A model generated the notes under the pieces. That model did not search any database. It was not told where the DNA came from and saw only the letters and a program-made list of their open reading frames with translations. Of a stretch of 64,000 nucleotides of DNA, positions 28,386 to 37,983 are shown piece by piece. The position numbers were made by a program, and so were the translations under genes. This DNA comes from Burkholderia cenocepacia (GTDB lineage Bacteria; Pseudomonadota; Gammaproteobacteria; Burkholderiales; Burkholderiaceae): assembly GCF_900446215.1 (NCBI RefSeq), contig NZ_UAQZ01000002.1:1-64000 (forward strand). Direction: 5' to 3'. The number at the start of each line of letters is the position of its first letter. Positions within the stretch are counted from its first letter, which is position 1.

Positions 28386-30239
28386 TCACTGCTCGACGCT
28401 TTCCGCTTCCGCCGTCTCCCCGAGGAACCCACCGCTCTGGTGCGCCCACAGCGCGGCGTAAATGCCACCCGCCTGCAGCAACTGCTGGTGCGTGCCTTCC
28501 TCCACGATGCGCCCTTCGTCGAGCACGATCAGCCGGTCCATCGCGGCGATCGTCGACAGCCGGTGCGCGATCGCGATCACCGTCTTGCCGCTCATCAGGC
28601 TGTCGAGGCTGCGCTGGATCGCGACTTCGACCTCGGAATCGAGCGCGCTGGTCGCTTCGTCGAGCACGAGGATCGGCGCGTCCTTGAGCATCACGCGCGC
28701 GATCGCGACGCGTTGCCGCTGGCCGCCCGACAGCTTCACGCCGCGCTCGCCGACCTCGACGTCGTAGCCGCTGCGGCCGTGGCGGTCGCGCAGCCGGTCG
28801 ATGAACTCGGACGCTTCCGCGCGCACGGCCGCGTCCTGCATCTCGCGCTCGGTCGCGTCGGGGCGGCCGTACAGCAGGTTCTCGCGCATCGTCCGGTGCA
28901 GCAGCGACGTATCCTGCGTGACCATCCCGATCGCGCCGCGCAGGCTGTCCTGCGTCACGTGCGCGATGTCCTGCCCGTCGATCCGGATCGCGCCGCCGCC
29001 GACGTCGTAGAAACGCAGCAGCAGGTTCACGAGCGTCGACTTGCCGGCGCCCGAGCGGCCGATCAGGCCGATCCGCTCGCCCGGCCGGATCGTCAGGTTC
29101 AGCCCGTCGAATACCGCGCGATCGTTGTCCTCGTGCGCGAACTGCACGTTGTCGAACACGATTTCGCCGCGCTGCACCACGAGCGGCTTCGCATCGGGCG
29201 CGTCGACCACACTGCGCACCTTCGTCAGCGTGTTGATGCCGTCCTGGATCGTGCCGACGTTCTCGAACAGTTCGGTCATTTCCCACATGATCCAGTGCGA
29301 ATAGCTCGACAGGCGCAGTGCCATCGCGATCACGGCCGCGACCACGCCCGCGCTCGCCTCGCCGTGCATCCACAGCACGAGGGCGAGGCCGGCCGAGCCG
29401 ATCAGCAGCAGCGTCGACAGCAGGTGGTTGACGATCTCGAACGCGCTGACGAGCCGCATCTGCGCGTCGCCGGTCGCCTTGAACGCTTCCATCGCGCGCC
29501 GCGCGTGGTCGGCTTCGCGCCGCGTATGCGAGAACAGCTTCACGGTCGTGATGTTCGAATACGCGTCGGTGATGCGGCCCGTCATCAGCGCGCGCGCGTC
29601 GGCCTGCCGGCTGCCGACCGCACCGAGACGCGGCACGAAATACGCGCACGCCGCGCCGTAGCCGAGCGCCCACAGCGCGAGCGGAATCATCAGCCGCCAG
29701 TCGAAGCTGGCGGCGAGCACGAGGATGCCGATCAGGTAGGCGGTGACGCCGATCACGACGTCGACCGACATGAACAGCGCGTCGCGCACCGCGAGCGCGG
29801 TCTGCATGATCTTGGTCGTCACGCGGCCCGCGAACTCGTTCGCATAGAACGACAGGCTCTGGTCGAGCATCAGCCGGTGAAACAGCCAGCGCAACCGCAT
29901 CGGAAAGTTGATCGCGAGCACCTGGTGCTTGACCATCGTGTGCAGTGCGATCAACAGCGCGCTGCCGGCGAGGATCGCCGCGAAGCCCGCGAGCGCGCCG
30001 AAGTGGCGACCGCCGAATTCGGCCGGCGTCGACGACGACAACCAGTCGACCACGTGCCCCATCATCGCGAACAGCGCGGCTTCGTACGCGGCCAGCGCGG
30101 CCGACGTCAGCGCGATCAGCAGGAGCCAGCCGCGCGCGCCTTTCGTGCACGCCCAGACGAACGAGAAGAATCCCTTCGGCGGCGTGACGGGATCTTCGAG
30201 CGGGAAAGTCGGCAGGCGCCGTTCAAACCACGAATACAT
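28386..30239 (-). CDS. ABC transporter, fused permease and ATPase (exporter)
   Basis: 617 residues, a half-size exporter. An N-terminal six-helix ABC membrane domain covers about residues 40-340 (ALTSAALAAYEAALFAMMG, and FYANEFAGRVTTKIMQTA). The ATPase domain covers about 365-600 with Walker A IGRSGAGKST, signature LSGGQRQRVAIAR, Walker B ILVLDEATSALD and the switch His in AIAHRLST. Members export lipids, peptides or drugs. AAGGAGAGG precedes the ATG. It is 93 bases from the hydrolase gene upstream on the same strand and may be cotranscribed with it. Confidence 0.92.
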   Translation of the reverse strand: MYSWFERRLPTFPLEDPVTPPKGFFSFVWACTKGARGWLLLIALTSAALAAYEAALFAMMGHVVDWLSSSTPAEFGGRHFGALAGFAAILAGSALLIALHTMVKHQVLAINFPMRLRWLFHRLMLDQSLSFYANEFAGRVTTKIMQTALAVRDALFMSVDVVIGVTAYLIGILVLAASFDWRLMIPLALWALGYGAACAYFVPRLGAVGSRQADARALMTGRITDAYSNITTVKLFSHTRREADHARRAMEAFKATGDAQMRLVSAFEIVNHLLSTLLLIGSAGLALVLWMHGEASAGVVAAVIAMALRLSSYSHWIMWEMTELFENVGTIQDGINTLTKVRSVVDAPDAKPLVVQRGEIVFDNVQFAHEDNDRAVFDGLNLTIRPGERIGLIGRSGAGKSTLVNLLLRFYDVGGGAIRIDGQDIAHVTQDSLRGAIGMVTQDTSLLHRTMRENLLYGRPDATEREMQDAAVRAEASEFIDRLRDRHGRSGYDVEVGERGVKLSGGQRQRVAIARVMLKDAPILVLDEATSALDSEVEVAIQRSLDSLMSGKTVIAIAHRLSTIAAMDRLIVLDEGRIVEEGTHQQLLQAGGIYAALWAHQSGGFLGETAEAESVEQ

Positions 30240-30332
30240 TGAAAACCTCTCCTTGATGCGATCGCGCGAGCGGGCGCGACCGATATTGCCTGATGCCTGT
30301 TCCATGTGCGGCGGCGCGCGCGGCGCACGCGT

Positions 30333-31352
30333 TCACTGCGACCGGATCCACGCTTCGATCGGACCGAGCGTGTCCGGCGCGTACGCGTGGCGCCCGAGCG
30401 CCATGTACAGCCACGTCTTCCATTTCGGCCAGTCGGACTCGAGCTGATAGTCGAACCAGCGGCCGAGCAGCAACGCATGCGTCGCGCCCGGCACCACGAC
30501 GACGCGCCGGTCGGGCCGGTTCCCGAAGGCGTGCGCATAGGCATTCGCTTCGTCGGCCGGATCGACGTTGCGGTCCAGTGCGCCCCACACGGCCAGCACC
30601 GGCCCTTGCATCGTCGCCAGCGCCTGCGATGCGTCTTCCAGGTAGTTGAGCGCGATGAAACCGAAGCGGCGCGGCTCGATGTCCGGGCGCCGGGCCGGAT
30701 CGGCCGGCGCGTCCGCCCGGCCGAAGATGGCGTCGTTCTCGCGTCGCTCGGCGGCCAGTGTCGCATCGATTCGATCCGGCTGCAGGCCCGTTGCCGCGAG
30801 TTGCTGGCGCGTCAGGTAGGTGCCTTGGCGGCGCCAGTTGACGGCGCCGCCGACGATCACCGAGAACGCGGGCCGCACCGCATTCGCCACGCGCGGAATC
30901 ACCCAGCTGCCCTGCGAGAAGCCGAGCAGGCCGATCTTGTGCGCGGGGCCGGCCGCGGCGCGCACGCGCGCCATCGCGGCGACCGTTTCGTTCGCGCGGT
31001 CCTGCATCGATTGCGCGAGCCAGTCGCCGCTGCTGCGGCCGGTGCCCTGCTTGTCCCACGCGAATACGCCGATGCCGGCGTCGAGCAGGCTGTTGACGAG
31101 CGGCAGCATCGCGTCGTCCGCGAAGCGCGTGCGCGGCCCGTCGCCGTGCACGAGCAGCGCGATCGGCGCGTCGGGGGCGTGCGCCGGCAGCGCAAGCGTG
31201 CCGACGAGGTGGGCGTCGCCCGCATGGAACGTCAGCGTCGACACGGTCGCGCCCTTCAGCTCGAAGTCGGACAGGCCGCGTAGCGCAAGCGCGCCCGCCG
31301 CGACGCAAGCGAACGCGACGAGCGCGATACCGACGATGACGATGCGTTTCAT
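30333..31352 (-). CDS. Membrane-anchored or exported alpha/beta hydrolase
   Basis: 339 residues. An N-terminal hydrophobic segment (KRIVIVGIALVAFACVAAGAL) acts as signal anchor, putting the enzyme in the periplasm. The hydrolase core has LLVHGDGPRTRFADD, FAWDKQGTGRSSGDW, nucleophile Ser in LLGFSQGSWV, acid in WGALDRNVDPAD and His in PGATHALLL; it resembles the serine aminopeptidase S33/BAAT group. AGAGGG precedes the ATG. A TetR gene starts divergently 148 bases away with a perfect palindrome between them, so it is probably repressed by that TetR. Confidence 0.82.
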   Translation of the reverse strand: MKRIVIVGIALVAFACVAAGALALRGLSDFELKGATVSTLTFHAGDAHLVGTLALPAHAPDAPIALLVHGDGPRTRFADDAMLPLVNSLLDAGIGVFAWDKQGTGRSSGDWLAQSMQDRANETVAAMARVRAAAGPAHKIGLLGFSQGSWVIPRVANAVRPAFSVIVGGAVNWRRQGTYLTRQQLAATGLQPDRIDATLAAERRENDAIFGRADAPADPARRPDIEPRRFGFIALNYLEDASQALATMQGPVLAVWGALDRNVDPADEANAYAHAFGNRPDRRVVVVPGATHALLLGRWFDYQLESDWPKWKTWLYMALGRHAYAPDTLGPIEAWIRSQ

Positions 31353-31449
31353 GGGCCCTCTGATTGTTCGTGTGAGCGGATGTCGTGAGCGACGCATGCG
31401 AAGCGCACGCTGCCTTGACGGTTCCGAGATCTCGCAGAGATAATAGATC

Positions 31450-31461
31450 GACTGATCAGTC
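31450..31461. promoter_or_regulatory. Probable TetR operator, 12-base palindrome
   Basis: GACTGATCAGTC is a perfect palindrome 39 bases before the TetR start codon and about 100 bases before the divergent hydrolase. Size and position suit a TetR dimer site overlapping a promoter in the TAATAGATC...TAATAAATATT stretch. Confidence 0.55.
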
Positions 31462-31500
31462 TAATAAATATTTGAGCCATCGTCGAGCACGGAGTTCCCG

Positions 31501-32097
31501 TTGAGAAAGATCGATCCTGAAAGAGTGGAAGCGAAGCGGCGCCAGATCCTGGATGCCGCGATCGACTGTTTTGCGCGCGACGGCTTCCATGCGACGTCCA
31601 CGGCCGCGATCTGCAAGGCGGCCGGGATGAGCCCGGGCAACCTGTTTCACTATTTCCCGACCAAGGCGGCGATCATCGAGGCGATCGCGCAGGACGACCA
31701 GCGCGAGATGGCCGAGTTGTTCGCGAAGCATGCGGACGCCGACGATGCGCTGGCCGCGATCGAGGAGATCGCACTGACGTTGATGGAACTGTCGAGCGAT
31801 CCCGTCTATGCGCGCATCTGCGTCGAGACCGCGGCGGAGGCGACGCGCAATCCGGACGTCGCCGCGTTGTTCGCGGCGAACGAGGCGCAGGTGAAGGGGC
31901 GCATGGTCGCGCTGATCAAGCGGGGTGTCGCGCAAGGGCGGATCGACGGGAGCCTGAAGCCGGATCTCGTCGCGACCTGGCTACTCGCGCTGGCGGAAGG
32001 GGCGGTCGGGCGCGTCGTGTTCGAGCCGGGATTCAAGCCGCGCGCGCATCGCGCGATGCTGCGGACGATCATTCGGCGGATGTTGAAGCCGCAGTGA
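31501..32097 (+). CDS. TetR-family regulator
   Basis: 198 residues from a TTG start with GGAG eleven bases upstream. The DNA-binding domain (about 12-60) reads RRQILDAAIDCFARDGFHAT, AICKAAGMSPGNLFHYFPTKAA; the ligand domain continues with LMELSSDPVYARICVETAAEA, similar to the BetI-like/TetR_C_6 group. It probably represses itself and the divergent hydrolase-ABC unit through the palindrome at 31450-31461. Ligand unknown. Confidence 0.86.
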   Translation: MRKIDPERVEAKRRQILDAAIDCFARDGFHATSTAAICKAAGMSPGNLFHYFPTKAAIIEAIAQDDQREMAELFAKHADADDALAAIEEIALTLMELSSDPVYARICVETAAEATRNPDVAALFAANEAQVKGRMVALIKRGVAQGRIDGSLKPDLVATWLLALAEGAVGRVVFEPGFKPRAHRAMLRTIIRRMLKPQ

Positions 32098-32187
32098 GCG
32101 GAAGGGCGCGGCCCGGACCCGATTTGCGCGGGACACGGCCCACCGGCAGCCATCGACACGCATTCCGCCGGGGCCGTAAAAAAGTGC

Positions 32188-32216
32188 TTGACTATCTATC
32201 TATGAGTAGATAAAGT
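32188..32216 (+). promoter_or_regulatory. Promoter of the second TetR gene with embedded operator
   Basis: A -35 box TTGACT (32188-32193) and a -10-like TAAAGT (32211-32216) are separated by 17 bases. The inverted repeat TATCTA-TGAG-TAGATA (32197-32212) fills the spacer, so a bound repressor would block RNA polymerase. The start codon follows at 32224. Confidence 0.65.
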
Positions 32217-32223
32217 TCGACCC

Positions 32224-32790
32224 ATGGAAACGAAACCGACCGTCCGCGAACAGATTCTCGACCACGCGATCACGCTGATGATGCAGCGCGGTTACAACGG
32301 CTTCAGCTATCGAGACCTGTCCGACCTGGTGGGCGTGAAGACGTCGAGCATCCACTACTACTTCCCGTCGAAGGACGATCTCGTGCTGGAAGCGGTGGCG
32401 GCTTATAGCGACGAAGTCCTCGCGGCCATGCGGGCGATCGATCCGGCGTTGCCGGCCGACGTGAAGCTGAGCCTGTACACGAAGATGTTCGGCCGCACGC
32501 TCGGCGACGGCCACCTGATCTGCCTGTGCGGGATGCTCGCGGCCGACATCGAGACGTTGCCGGACAACGTGCGGCAGGCCGTGCAGGCGTTCTTCAGCGC
32601 CAACGAGCGCTGGCTCGCGGAATTGCTGGCGCAAGGCGCGAAGGAAGGCACGCTGCAGTTCAGCGGCGAGCCCGACACGGCGGCGCGCACGTTGTACGCG
32701 GCGTTCCAGGGCAGCGTGCTGGCCAGCCGGCTGTTTCACACGCGGGCGCGTCTCGAGGATGTCGAGGCCGTCTGGAAAACGCGGTCCTGA
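32224..32790 (+). CDS. TetR-family repressor of the Ohr/esterase unit
   Basis: 188 residues. Helix-turn-helix at about 8-55: REQILDHAITLMMQRGYNGFSYRDLSDLVGVKTSSIHYYFPSK in parts; the C-terminal domain includes LGDGHLICLCGMLAADIETLP, with two Cys residues that could be redox-sensing. The same operator is found before its own gene and again before the Ohr gene, so it should repress both and itself. The LCGMLAADIE-type sequence occurs in TetR regulators related to AcuR/NemR that respond to electrophiles; that ligand class is an inference. Confidence 0.86.
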   Translation: METKPTVREQILDHAITLMMQRGYNGFSYRDLSDLVGVKTSSIHYYFPSKDDLVLEAVAAYSDEVLAAMRAIDPALPADVKLSLYTKMFGRTLGDGHLICLCGMLAADIETLPDNVRQAVQAFFSANERWLAELLAQGAKEGTLQFSGEPDTAARTLYAAFQGSVLASRLFHTRARLEDVEAVWKTRS

Positions 32791-32840
32791 CGGACGGCGC
32801 CAGCAGTCAGGCGGTTCGCCGCCTTTTATTGGATCTCGTT

Positions 32841-32862
32841 ATCTATCATGTAGTAGATAGAT
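32841..32862. promoter_or_regulatory. Second operator-like inverted repeat for the TetR protein
   Basis: ATCTATC and GATAGAT form perfect arms around an eight-base spacer. The same TATCTA/TAGATA half sites as at the two neighbouring operators are present, but with wider spacing, so it may be an auxiliary site. Confidence 0.45.
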
Positions 32863-32910
32863 GGCTGGCGCAGATGGATCGACCATCTGCATTTTTTGGG
32901 GATATTTGTC

Positions 32911-32926
32911 TATCTATGAGTAGATA
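32911..32926. promoter_or_regulatory. TetR operator upstream of the ohr gene
   Basis: TATCTA-TGAG-TAGATA, identical over all 16 bases to the operator inside the TetR promoter at 32197-32212. It lies in the AT-rich stretch about 90 bases before the Ohr start codon. Confidence 0.65.
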
Positions 32927-33013
32927 AATTAACGCAATGTCGGCGAGAACCCGCCGGCACGCGGTCCCCGGTTCGAAGGCTGTTTCATTCATTTGCTGAA
33001 AAAGGAGTCTGTC

Positions 33014-33439
33014 ATGTCGATCGAAAAAGTGCTGTACCGCGCCCATGCAAAAGCCACCGGCGGCCGTGACGGCCGTGCGACGGTGCCCGAAAGCGGTCTG
33101 GACCTGAAGCTGACCACGCCGCGCGAACTCGGCGGCGCGGGCGGGGCGGGCGCGAACCCCGAGCAACTGTTCGCCGCCGGCTACAGCGCGTGCTTCATCG
33201 GCGCGATGAAGTTCGTCGCGGCGCGCGACAAGATCGCGATCCCCGCGGACGCGGCGATCGAGGGCAGCGTCGGCATCGGCGCGATCCCGAACGGGTTCGG
33301 CATCGAAGTCGAACTGAAGATCTCGCTGCCCGGCCTCGATCGCGATATCGCGCAAACGCTGATCGACCGCGCGCACGTCGTCTGCCCGTACTCGAACGCG
33401 ACGCGCGGCAACATCGACGTCACGCTCACGCTCGTCTGA
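33014..33439 (+). CDS. ohr: Organic hydroperoxide resistance protein (Ohr, OsmC superfamily)
   Basis: 141 residues, the normal Ohr length. The redox pair is Cys60 (YSACF) and Cys124 ([12 protein letters not shown]), and the N-terminus carries the [18 protein letters not shown] region with the catalytic Arg. Ohr reduces organic and fatty-acid hydroperoxides in the cytoplasm using dihydrolipoamide. AAAAGGAG precedes the ATG. Instead of the usual OhrR (MarR family) regulator, this copy appears to be under a TetR protein through the operator at 32911, together with the esterase that follows 57 bases later. Confidence 0.92.
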   Translation: MSIEKVLYRAHAKATGGRDGRATVPESGLDLKLTTPRELGGAGGAGANPEQLFAAGYSACFIGAMKFVAARDKIAIPADAAIEGSVGIGAIPNGFGIEVELKISLPGLDRDIAQTLIDRAHVVCPYSNATRGNIDVTLTLV

Positions 33440-33496
33440 TCGATCGCAGCACCAAACATTCATCGCCATTCGAAGCATCAACCAAGGAGTTGCACC

Positions 33497-34531
33497 ATGA
33501 AGATCGTCAAGCCGCTGCTGATCGCCGCCGCCGTTGCAGCCGCGCTGTCCACCGCACCTGCCGCGTTCGCCGCGGGCGCCGACGCCGTCCGTCCCGATAC
33601 GAAGACGAGCGCGTTCCTCGCCGCGCTGAACGGCCAGAAGGGCCCGGGCCTCGAAACGCTGAGCCCCGCGAAGGCGCGCCAGGTGCTGGTCGACGCGCAA
33701 AACGGCGTGAAGGTCGATCTGTCCGGCATCGACGTGTCGAACCGCACGATCGAGCAGGACGGCCTGTCGGTGCCGGTCACGATCGTGCGCCCGCAAGGCG
33801 TGACGGGTACGCCGCCGGTATTCGTGTTCATCCACGGCGGCGGCTGGGTGCTCGGCGATTTTCCGACGCACGAGCGGCTCGTGCGCGATCTCGTCGTGCA
33901 GTCGGGCGCCGTCGCGGTGTTCGTGAACTACACGCCGTCGCCGGAAGCGCGTTACCCGGTCGCGATCAACCAGGCGTATGCGGCGACCAAGTGGGTGGCC
34001 GCGCACGGCGCGGAGATCGGCGTCGACGGCAGCCGCCTCGCGGTGGTCGGCAACAGCGTCGGCGGGAACATGTCGGCTGTCGTCGCGCTGATGGCGAAGG
34101 ACAAGGGCGGTCCCGCGATCCGCTTCCAGGGGCTGATGTGGCCGGTCACGGACCACGACTTCAACACCGGTTCGTACAACGCGTATCAGCAGGGCCACTT
34201 CCTGACGCGGCCGATGATGAAGTGGTTCTGGGACGCCTATACGAAGAACGAAGCGCAACGCAACGAGATCTATGCGTCGCCGCTGCGCGCGAGCATCGCG
34301 CAGTTGAAGGGCCTGCCGCCCGCGCTGATCCAGGTCGCGCAGTTCGACGTGCTGCGTGACGAAGGCGAAGCGTACGGCCGCAAGCTCGACGCGGCTGGCG
34401 TGGAGGCGACGACCACGCGCTACGACGGCACGATTCACGATTTCGGCTTGCTGAACGCGCTGGCCGACGATGCGCCGACGAAGGCCGCGACGAAGGCGAT
34501 GGCCAACGAAATCGCGACGCGGTTGAAGTAA
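33497..34531 (+). CDS. Secreted HSL-family alpha/beta esterase
   Basis: 344 residues. A signal peptide occupies residues 1-26 (ending TAPAAFA). The hormone-sensitive-lipase features are HGGG at 113-116 (oxyanion hole), nucleophile Ser187 in VGNSVGGN, an Asp in AQFDVLRDEG and the His in DGTIHDFG. These enzymes hydrolyse short-chain esters and lipids, here in the periplasm or outside. It follows ohr by 57 bases with AAGGAG before the ATG and ends in a strong terminator. Confidence 0.92.
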   Translation: MKIVKPLLIAAAVAAALSTAPAAFAAGADAVRPDTKTSAFLAALNGQKGPGLETLSPAKARQVLVDAQNGVKVDLSGIDVSNRTIEQDGLSVPVTIVRPQGVTGTPPVFVFIHGGGWVLGDFPTHERLVRDLVVQSGAVAVFVNYTPSPEARYPVAINQAYAATKWVAAHGAEIGVDGSRLAVVGNSVGGNMSAVVALMAKDKGGPAIRFQGLMWPVTDHDFNTGSYNAYQQGHFLTRPMMKWFWDAYTKNEAQRNEIYASPLRASIAQLKGLPPALIQVAQFDVLRDEGEAYGRKLDAAGVEATTTRYDGTIHDFGLLNALADDAPTKAATKAMANEIATRLK

Positions 34532-34565
34532 CGCGACCGGTGGTCGTTCGAACCTGAACGGTGGG

Positions 34566-34591
34566 ACGGCGGGCATCTGCCCGCCGTTTTT
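34566..34591 (+). terminator. Intrinsic terminator after the esterase
   Basis: Perfect nine-base stem ACGGCGGGC / GCCCGCCGT with loop ATCT followed by TTTTT, 35 bases past the esterase stop. It closes the ohr-esterase unit. Confidence 0.9.
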
Positions 34592-34786
34592 CCGTATGTG
34601 GGCGTTTCATCGCTGCCCGCAGCGTGTCGCGCGCAACGGTGGAATGGCGATCGCGAAATCGGGCGACCGCGAAGGCCCGCGCCGCCGTCATTGTTGGTAC
34701 GATCGCGCGTATCGTTCACGCCGGCGTCGCACGCCGCCGGCTCATCGGCCGCACGGTCGCGCGGCCACGTTCGGGAGAAGCGGTTC

Positions 34787-35158
34787 ATGTTGCAGGCGTT
34801 CGCGGTCTTGCTGATCTTCCAGTGTCTCGGGGAAGGCGTGTCCTATCTGTTCGGCCTGCCGGTGCCGGGCCCGGTGATCGGCATGCTGTTGCTGTTCGGC
34901 TTCGTGATGCTGCGTCCGCAGGTGGCCGATGCGATCGAGCCGACCGCGCTCGAGCTGCTGCGTCACCTGTCGCTGCTGTTCGTGCCGGCCGGCGTCGGCA
35001 TCATGGTGTCGGCCGACCGCGTGCGCGGCGACGCGGTCGCGGTCGTCGTCGCGCTGGCCGTCAGCACCACGCTCGCGATCGCGGTGACGGCGCTCGTCAC
35101 GCGCGCGCTGCTGCGGCGCCAGCGCCACGCGGGCGACACCGCGGAGGGCGCGCAATGA
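34787..35158 (+). CDS. lrgA: LrgA/CidA holin-like membrane protein
   Basis: 123 residues, four membrane helices. The family pattern is clear in LIFQCLGEGVSYLFGLPVPGPVIGMLLLF and LLFVPAGVGIMV. LrgA/CidA proteins form holin-like oligomers in the inner membrane that modulate murein hydrolase export, and with LrgB can transport small acids such as pyruvate or glycolate. The ATG at 34787 has GGGAG upstream; a longer upstream extension has no membrane character. Its stop overlaps the LrgB start. Confidence 0.92.
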   Translation: MLQAFAVLLIFQCLGEGVSYLFGLPVPGPVIGMLLLFGFVMLRPQVADAIEPTALELLRHLSLLFVPAGVGIMVSADRVRGDAVAVVVALAVSTTLAIAVTALVTRALLRRQRHAGDTAEGAQ

Positions 35159-35889
35159 CGGCCTTCCCGAAGCTCGGCGCGATCTGGGTCTATCTCGCCG
35201 CGAGCCCGTTGCTTGGCCTGACGATCACGCTGGTCGCGTATCTGTTCGCACAGGCCGTCTATGCGCGGGCACGTTTCAATCCGCTGGCGAATCCGGTGCT
35301 GATCGCGGTCGCGGTGATCGTCGTGCTGCTGACGCTCACGCATACGCCGTATCCGACGTATTTCGAAGGCGCGCAGTTCGTCCACTTCCTGCTCGGCCCG
35401 GCGACCGTCGCGCTCGCGCTGCCGCTGTACCGCCAGTGGTCGAAGCTGCGGCGTACCGCGCTGCCGCTGCTCGTCGGCCTGCTCGCGGGCTCGCTGACCG
35501 CGATCGTGTCGGCGGTCGGCATCGCCGCGCTGTTCGGGGCGTCGCACCAGACGATCGCGTCGCTCGCGCCGAAATCGGCGACGACACCGATCGCGATGGC
35601 CGTCGCCGCCGAGATCGGCGGCATTCCGTCGCTCACGGCCGTGCTGGTGATCTCGACCGGGATCTTCGGCGCGGTGTGCGCACGCGGGATTCTCAATCTG
35701 CTGCGGATCGACGAGCCGGCCGTGCGCGGTTTCGCACTCGGCGTCGCGTCGCACGGCATCGGCACCGCGCGCGCGTTCCAGGTCAGCGAGGAAGCCGGCG
35801 CGTTCGCGGGGCTCGGGATGGGCTTGAACGGCGTGCTGACGGCATTCGTCGTGCCGATCCTGCTGCCGGTGCTGTCGCGCTGGATCTGA
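35155..35889 (+). CDS. lrgB: LrgB/CidB-family membrane protein
   Basis: 244 residues with eight or more hydrophobic segments. Diagnostic sequence: FLLGPATVALALPLY, SLAPKSATTPIAM and GVASHGIGTARAFQ, all conserved in LrgB. It works with LrgA in murein hydrolase control or in export/import of three-carbon acids. Its ATG overlaps the LrgA stop by four bases, so the two are translationally coupled. Confidence 0.94.
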   Translation: MTAFPKLGAIWVYLAASPLLGLTITLVAYLFAQAVYARARFNPLANPVLIAVAVIVVLLTLTHTPYPTYFEGAQFVHFLLGPATVALALPLYRQWSKLRRTALPLLVGLLAGSLTAIVSAVGIAALFGASHQTIASLAPKSATTPIAMAVAAEIGGIPSLTAVLVISTGIFGAVCARGILNLLRIDEPAVRGFALGVASHGIGTARAFQVSEEAGAFAGLGMGLNGVLTAFVVPILLPVLSRWI

Positions 35890-36118
35890 GGGCGCCGGCC
35901 GGCCGCGGGGTATCGGTTTCCCTGATGGCGCGCATGACAGGCCGAAAGGACGGCGCATACGGCGCGCATGTATCGTAGGCGTTATCAGGAGAATTCAGGA
36001 ATCCGCGGGGACATTTGCGTAGCGATCGGCTAACGTTGCATCGGCGCCGTTTGTCGCAAGCCGTCGCGTGCGCACTGGTGTCCGATCCACATTCAACAAT
36101 CGACAAGGAGATCCGGCC

Positions 36119-36424
36119 ATGAAGCAGTCTCGCGTGGTTTCGGTGGCAGTAGCAGTAGCGGCGTCGTTCGGTCTGTCGTTGATCGCCGCGCCGGCGGCCT
36201 ATGCGCAGGACCCGGCGTCCGCGCCGGCGCAGAAGCAGCTCGACAAGGCGCAGAAGAAAGCGGCGCGCAAGGCGGCCCGCGCGCGGCACGCGTCGGACCT
36301 GAAGGCGATCGGCACCGGCAGCGGTTACCGGCTGACCAACGACCAGAGCAACTATCCGCAGAACGCCGTGCAGCAGGCGCCCGCGACGAAGGCGGCGCCG
36401 GCCGTGCCGGCTTCGGGCCAGTAA
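36119..36424 (+). CDS. Small exported Lys/Ala-rich protein
   Basis: 101 residues with a signal peptide (MKQSRVVSVAVAVAASFGLSL to ...AYA, about 1-29), then a short Lys/Ala/Arg-rich helix (KQLDKAQKKAARKAARARHA) and a polar C-terminal tail (NYPQNAVQQAP). It is similar in style to DUF4148-like periplasmic proteins of Burkholderia, but no family is certain. AAGGAG is well placed before the ATG and a strong hairpin follows the stop, so expression as a single-gene unit is likely. Confidence 0.75.
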   Translation: MKQSRVVSVAVAVAASFGLSLIAAPAAYAQDPASAPAQKQLDKAQKKAARKAARARHASDLKAIGTGSGYRLTNDQSNYPQNAVQQAPATKAAPAVPASGQ

Positions 36425-36446
36425 CGGCTGAACGCGTTGCACAGGA

Positions 36447-36477
36447 CGAACGGCGCCGGTCGAACCGGCGCCGTTCG
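36447..36477 (+). terminator. Strong hairpin after the small exported protein
   Basis: CGAACGGCGCCGG pairs perfectly with CCGGCGCCGTTCG around TCGAA, 22 bases past the stop. It is followed by TTCATCTG, so the T-tract is short. It also lies just beyond the end of the convergent wrbA gene and may serve both strands. Confidence 0.65.
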
Positions 36478-36529
36478 TTCATCTGCGAACGGCAGCGCGA
36501 CGGAAAGGTGGGGCCGCGAGGCCGCCGCG

Positions 36530-37132
36530 TTACGACGCGAGCTTGTTCGCGAGTTCCGCCACGTGCTTGCCCTGGTAGCGCGCGATGTCGAGCTCGTTCG
36601 CGCTCGGCTGGCGGCTGCCGTCCGCACCGGCGAGCGTGGTCGCGCCGTACGGCGTGCCGCCGGTGATTTCGTTCATGTTGACGAGGCCGCTGCACGCATA
36701 CGGCACGCCCACGATCACCATCCCGTGATGCAGCAGCGTCGTATGGAACGACGTGATCGTCGTTTCCTGGCCGCCGTGCTGCGTGCCGGTCGACGCGAAC
36801 ACGCTGCCGATCTTGCCGACGAGCGCGCCTTTCATCCACAGGCCGCCGGTCTGGTCGAGGAACGTGCGCATCTGGCCGGCCATGTTGCCGAAGCGGGTCG
36901 GCGTGCCGAAGATGATCGCATCGTAGTCGGCGAGTTCGTCCACCGTGGCGACCGGCGCGGCCTGGTCGACCTTCACGCCGATCGCGCGGGCCTGGTCGAC
37001 GGGGATCGTTTCCGGCACGCGCTTGAGCGTGACCTCGACGCCGGGCACCGATTTCGCGCCCTCCACGATGTGCTGCGCCATCGTTTCGACGTGCCCGTAG
37101 GACGAGTAGTAAAGAACGAGAACCTTGGCCAT
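36530..37132 (-). CDS. wrbA: NAD(P)H:quinone oxidoreductase WrbA
   Basis: 200 residues. Flavodoxin-like FMN site [16 protein letters not shown] at the N-terminus, [24 protein letters not shown], and [23 protein letters not shown] are hallmark WrbA segments. The tetrameric enzyme reduces quinones by two electrons, preventing redox cycling. It lies downstream of the pirin gene on the same strand, but an intrinsic terminator between them should reduce read-through. Confidence 0.95.
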   Translation of the reverse strand: MAKVLVLYYSSYGHVETMAQHIVEGAKSVPGVEVTLKRVPETIPVDQARAIGVKVDQAAPVATVDELADYDAIIFGTPTRFGNMAGQMRTFLDQTGGLWMKGALVGKIGSVFASTGTQHGGQETTITSFHTTLLHHGMVIVGVPYACSGLVNMNEITGGTPYGATTLAGADGSRQPSANELDIARYQGKHVAELANKLAS

Positions 37133-37153
37133 GTTGCGAATCTCCGATTAAAA

Positions 37154-37176
37154 GGGCCCCGCACTCAGCGGGGCCC
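37154..37176 (-). terminator. Intrinsic terminator between pirin and wrbA
   Basis: Nine-base stem GGGCCCCGC / GCGGGGCCC, loop of five, then TTTT on the minus strand. It lies 17 bases after the pirin stop and 21 bases before the wrbA start codon, so it would attenuate transcription entering wrbA. Confidence 0.8.
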
Positions 37177-37193
37177 GGTTTCCCGAACGGGCG

Positions 37194-37919
<726 letters not shown>

Positions 37920-37983
37920 GATTTTTTCCTTAAGTCGCCGGACCTCGGAAGTGGGCCCGGCCGTTCGTTGAGATGAATCTTAG

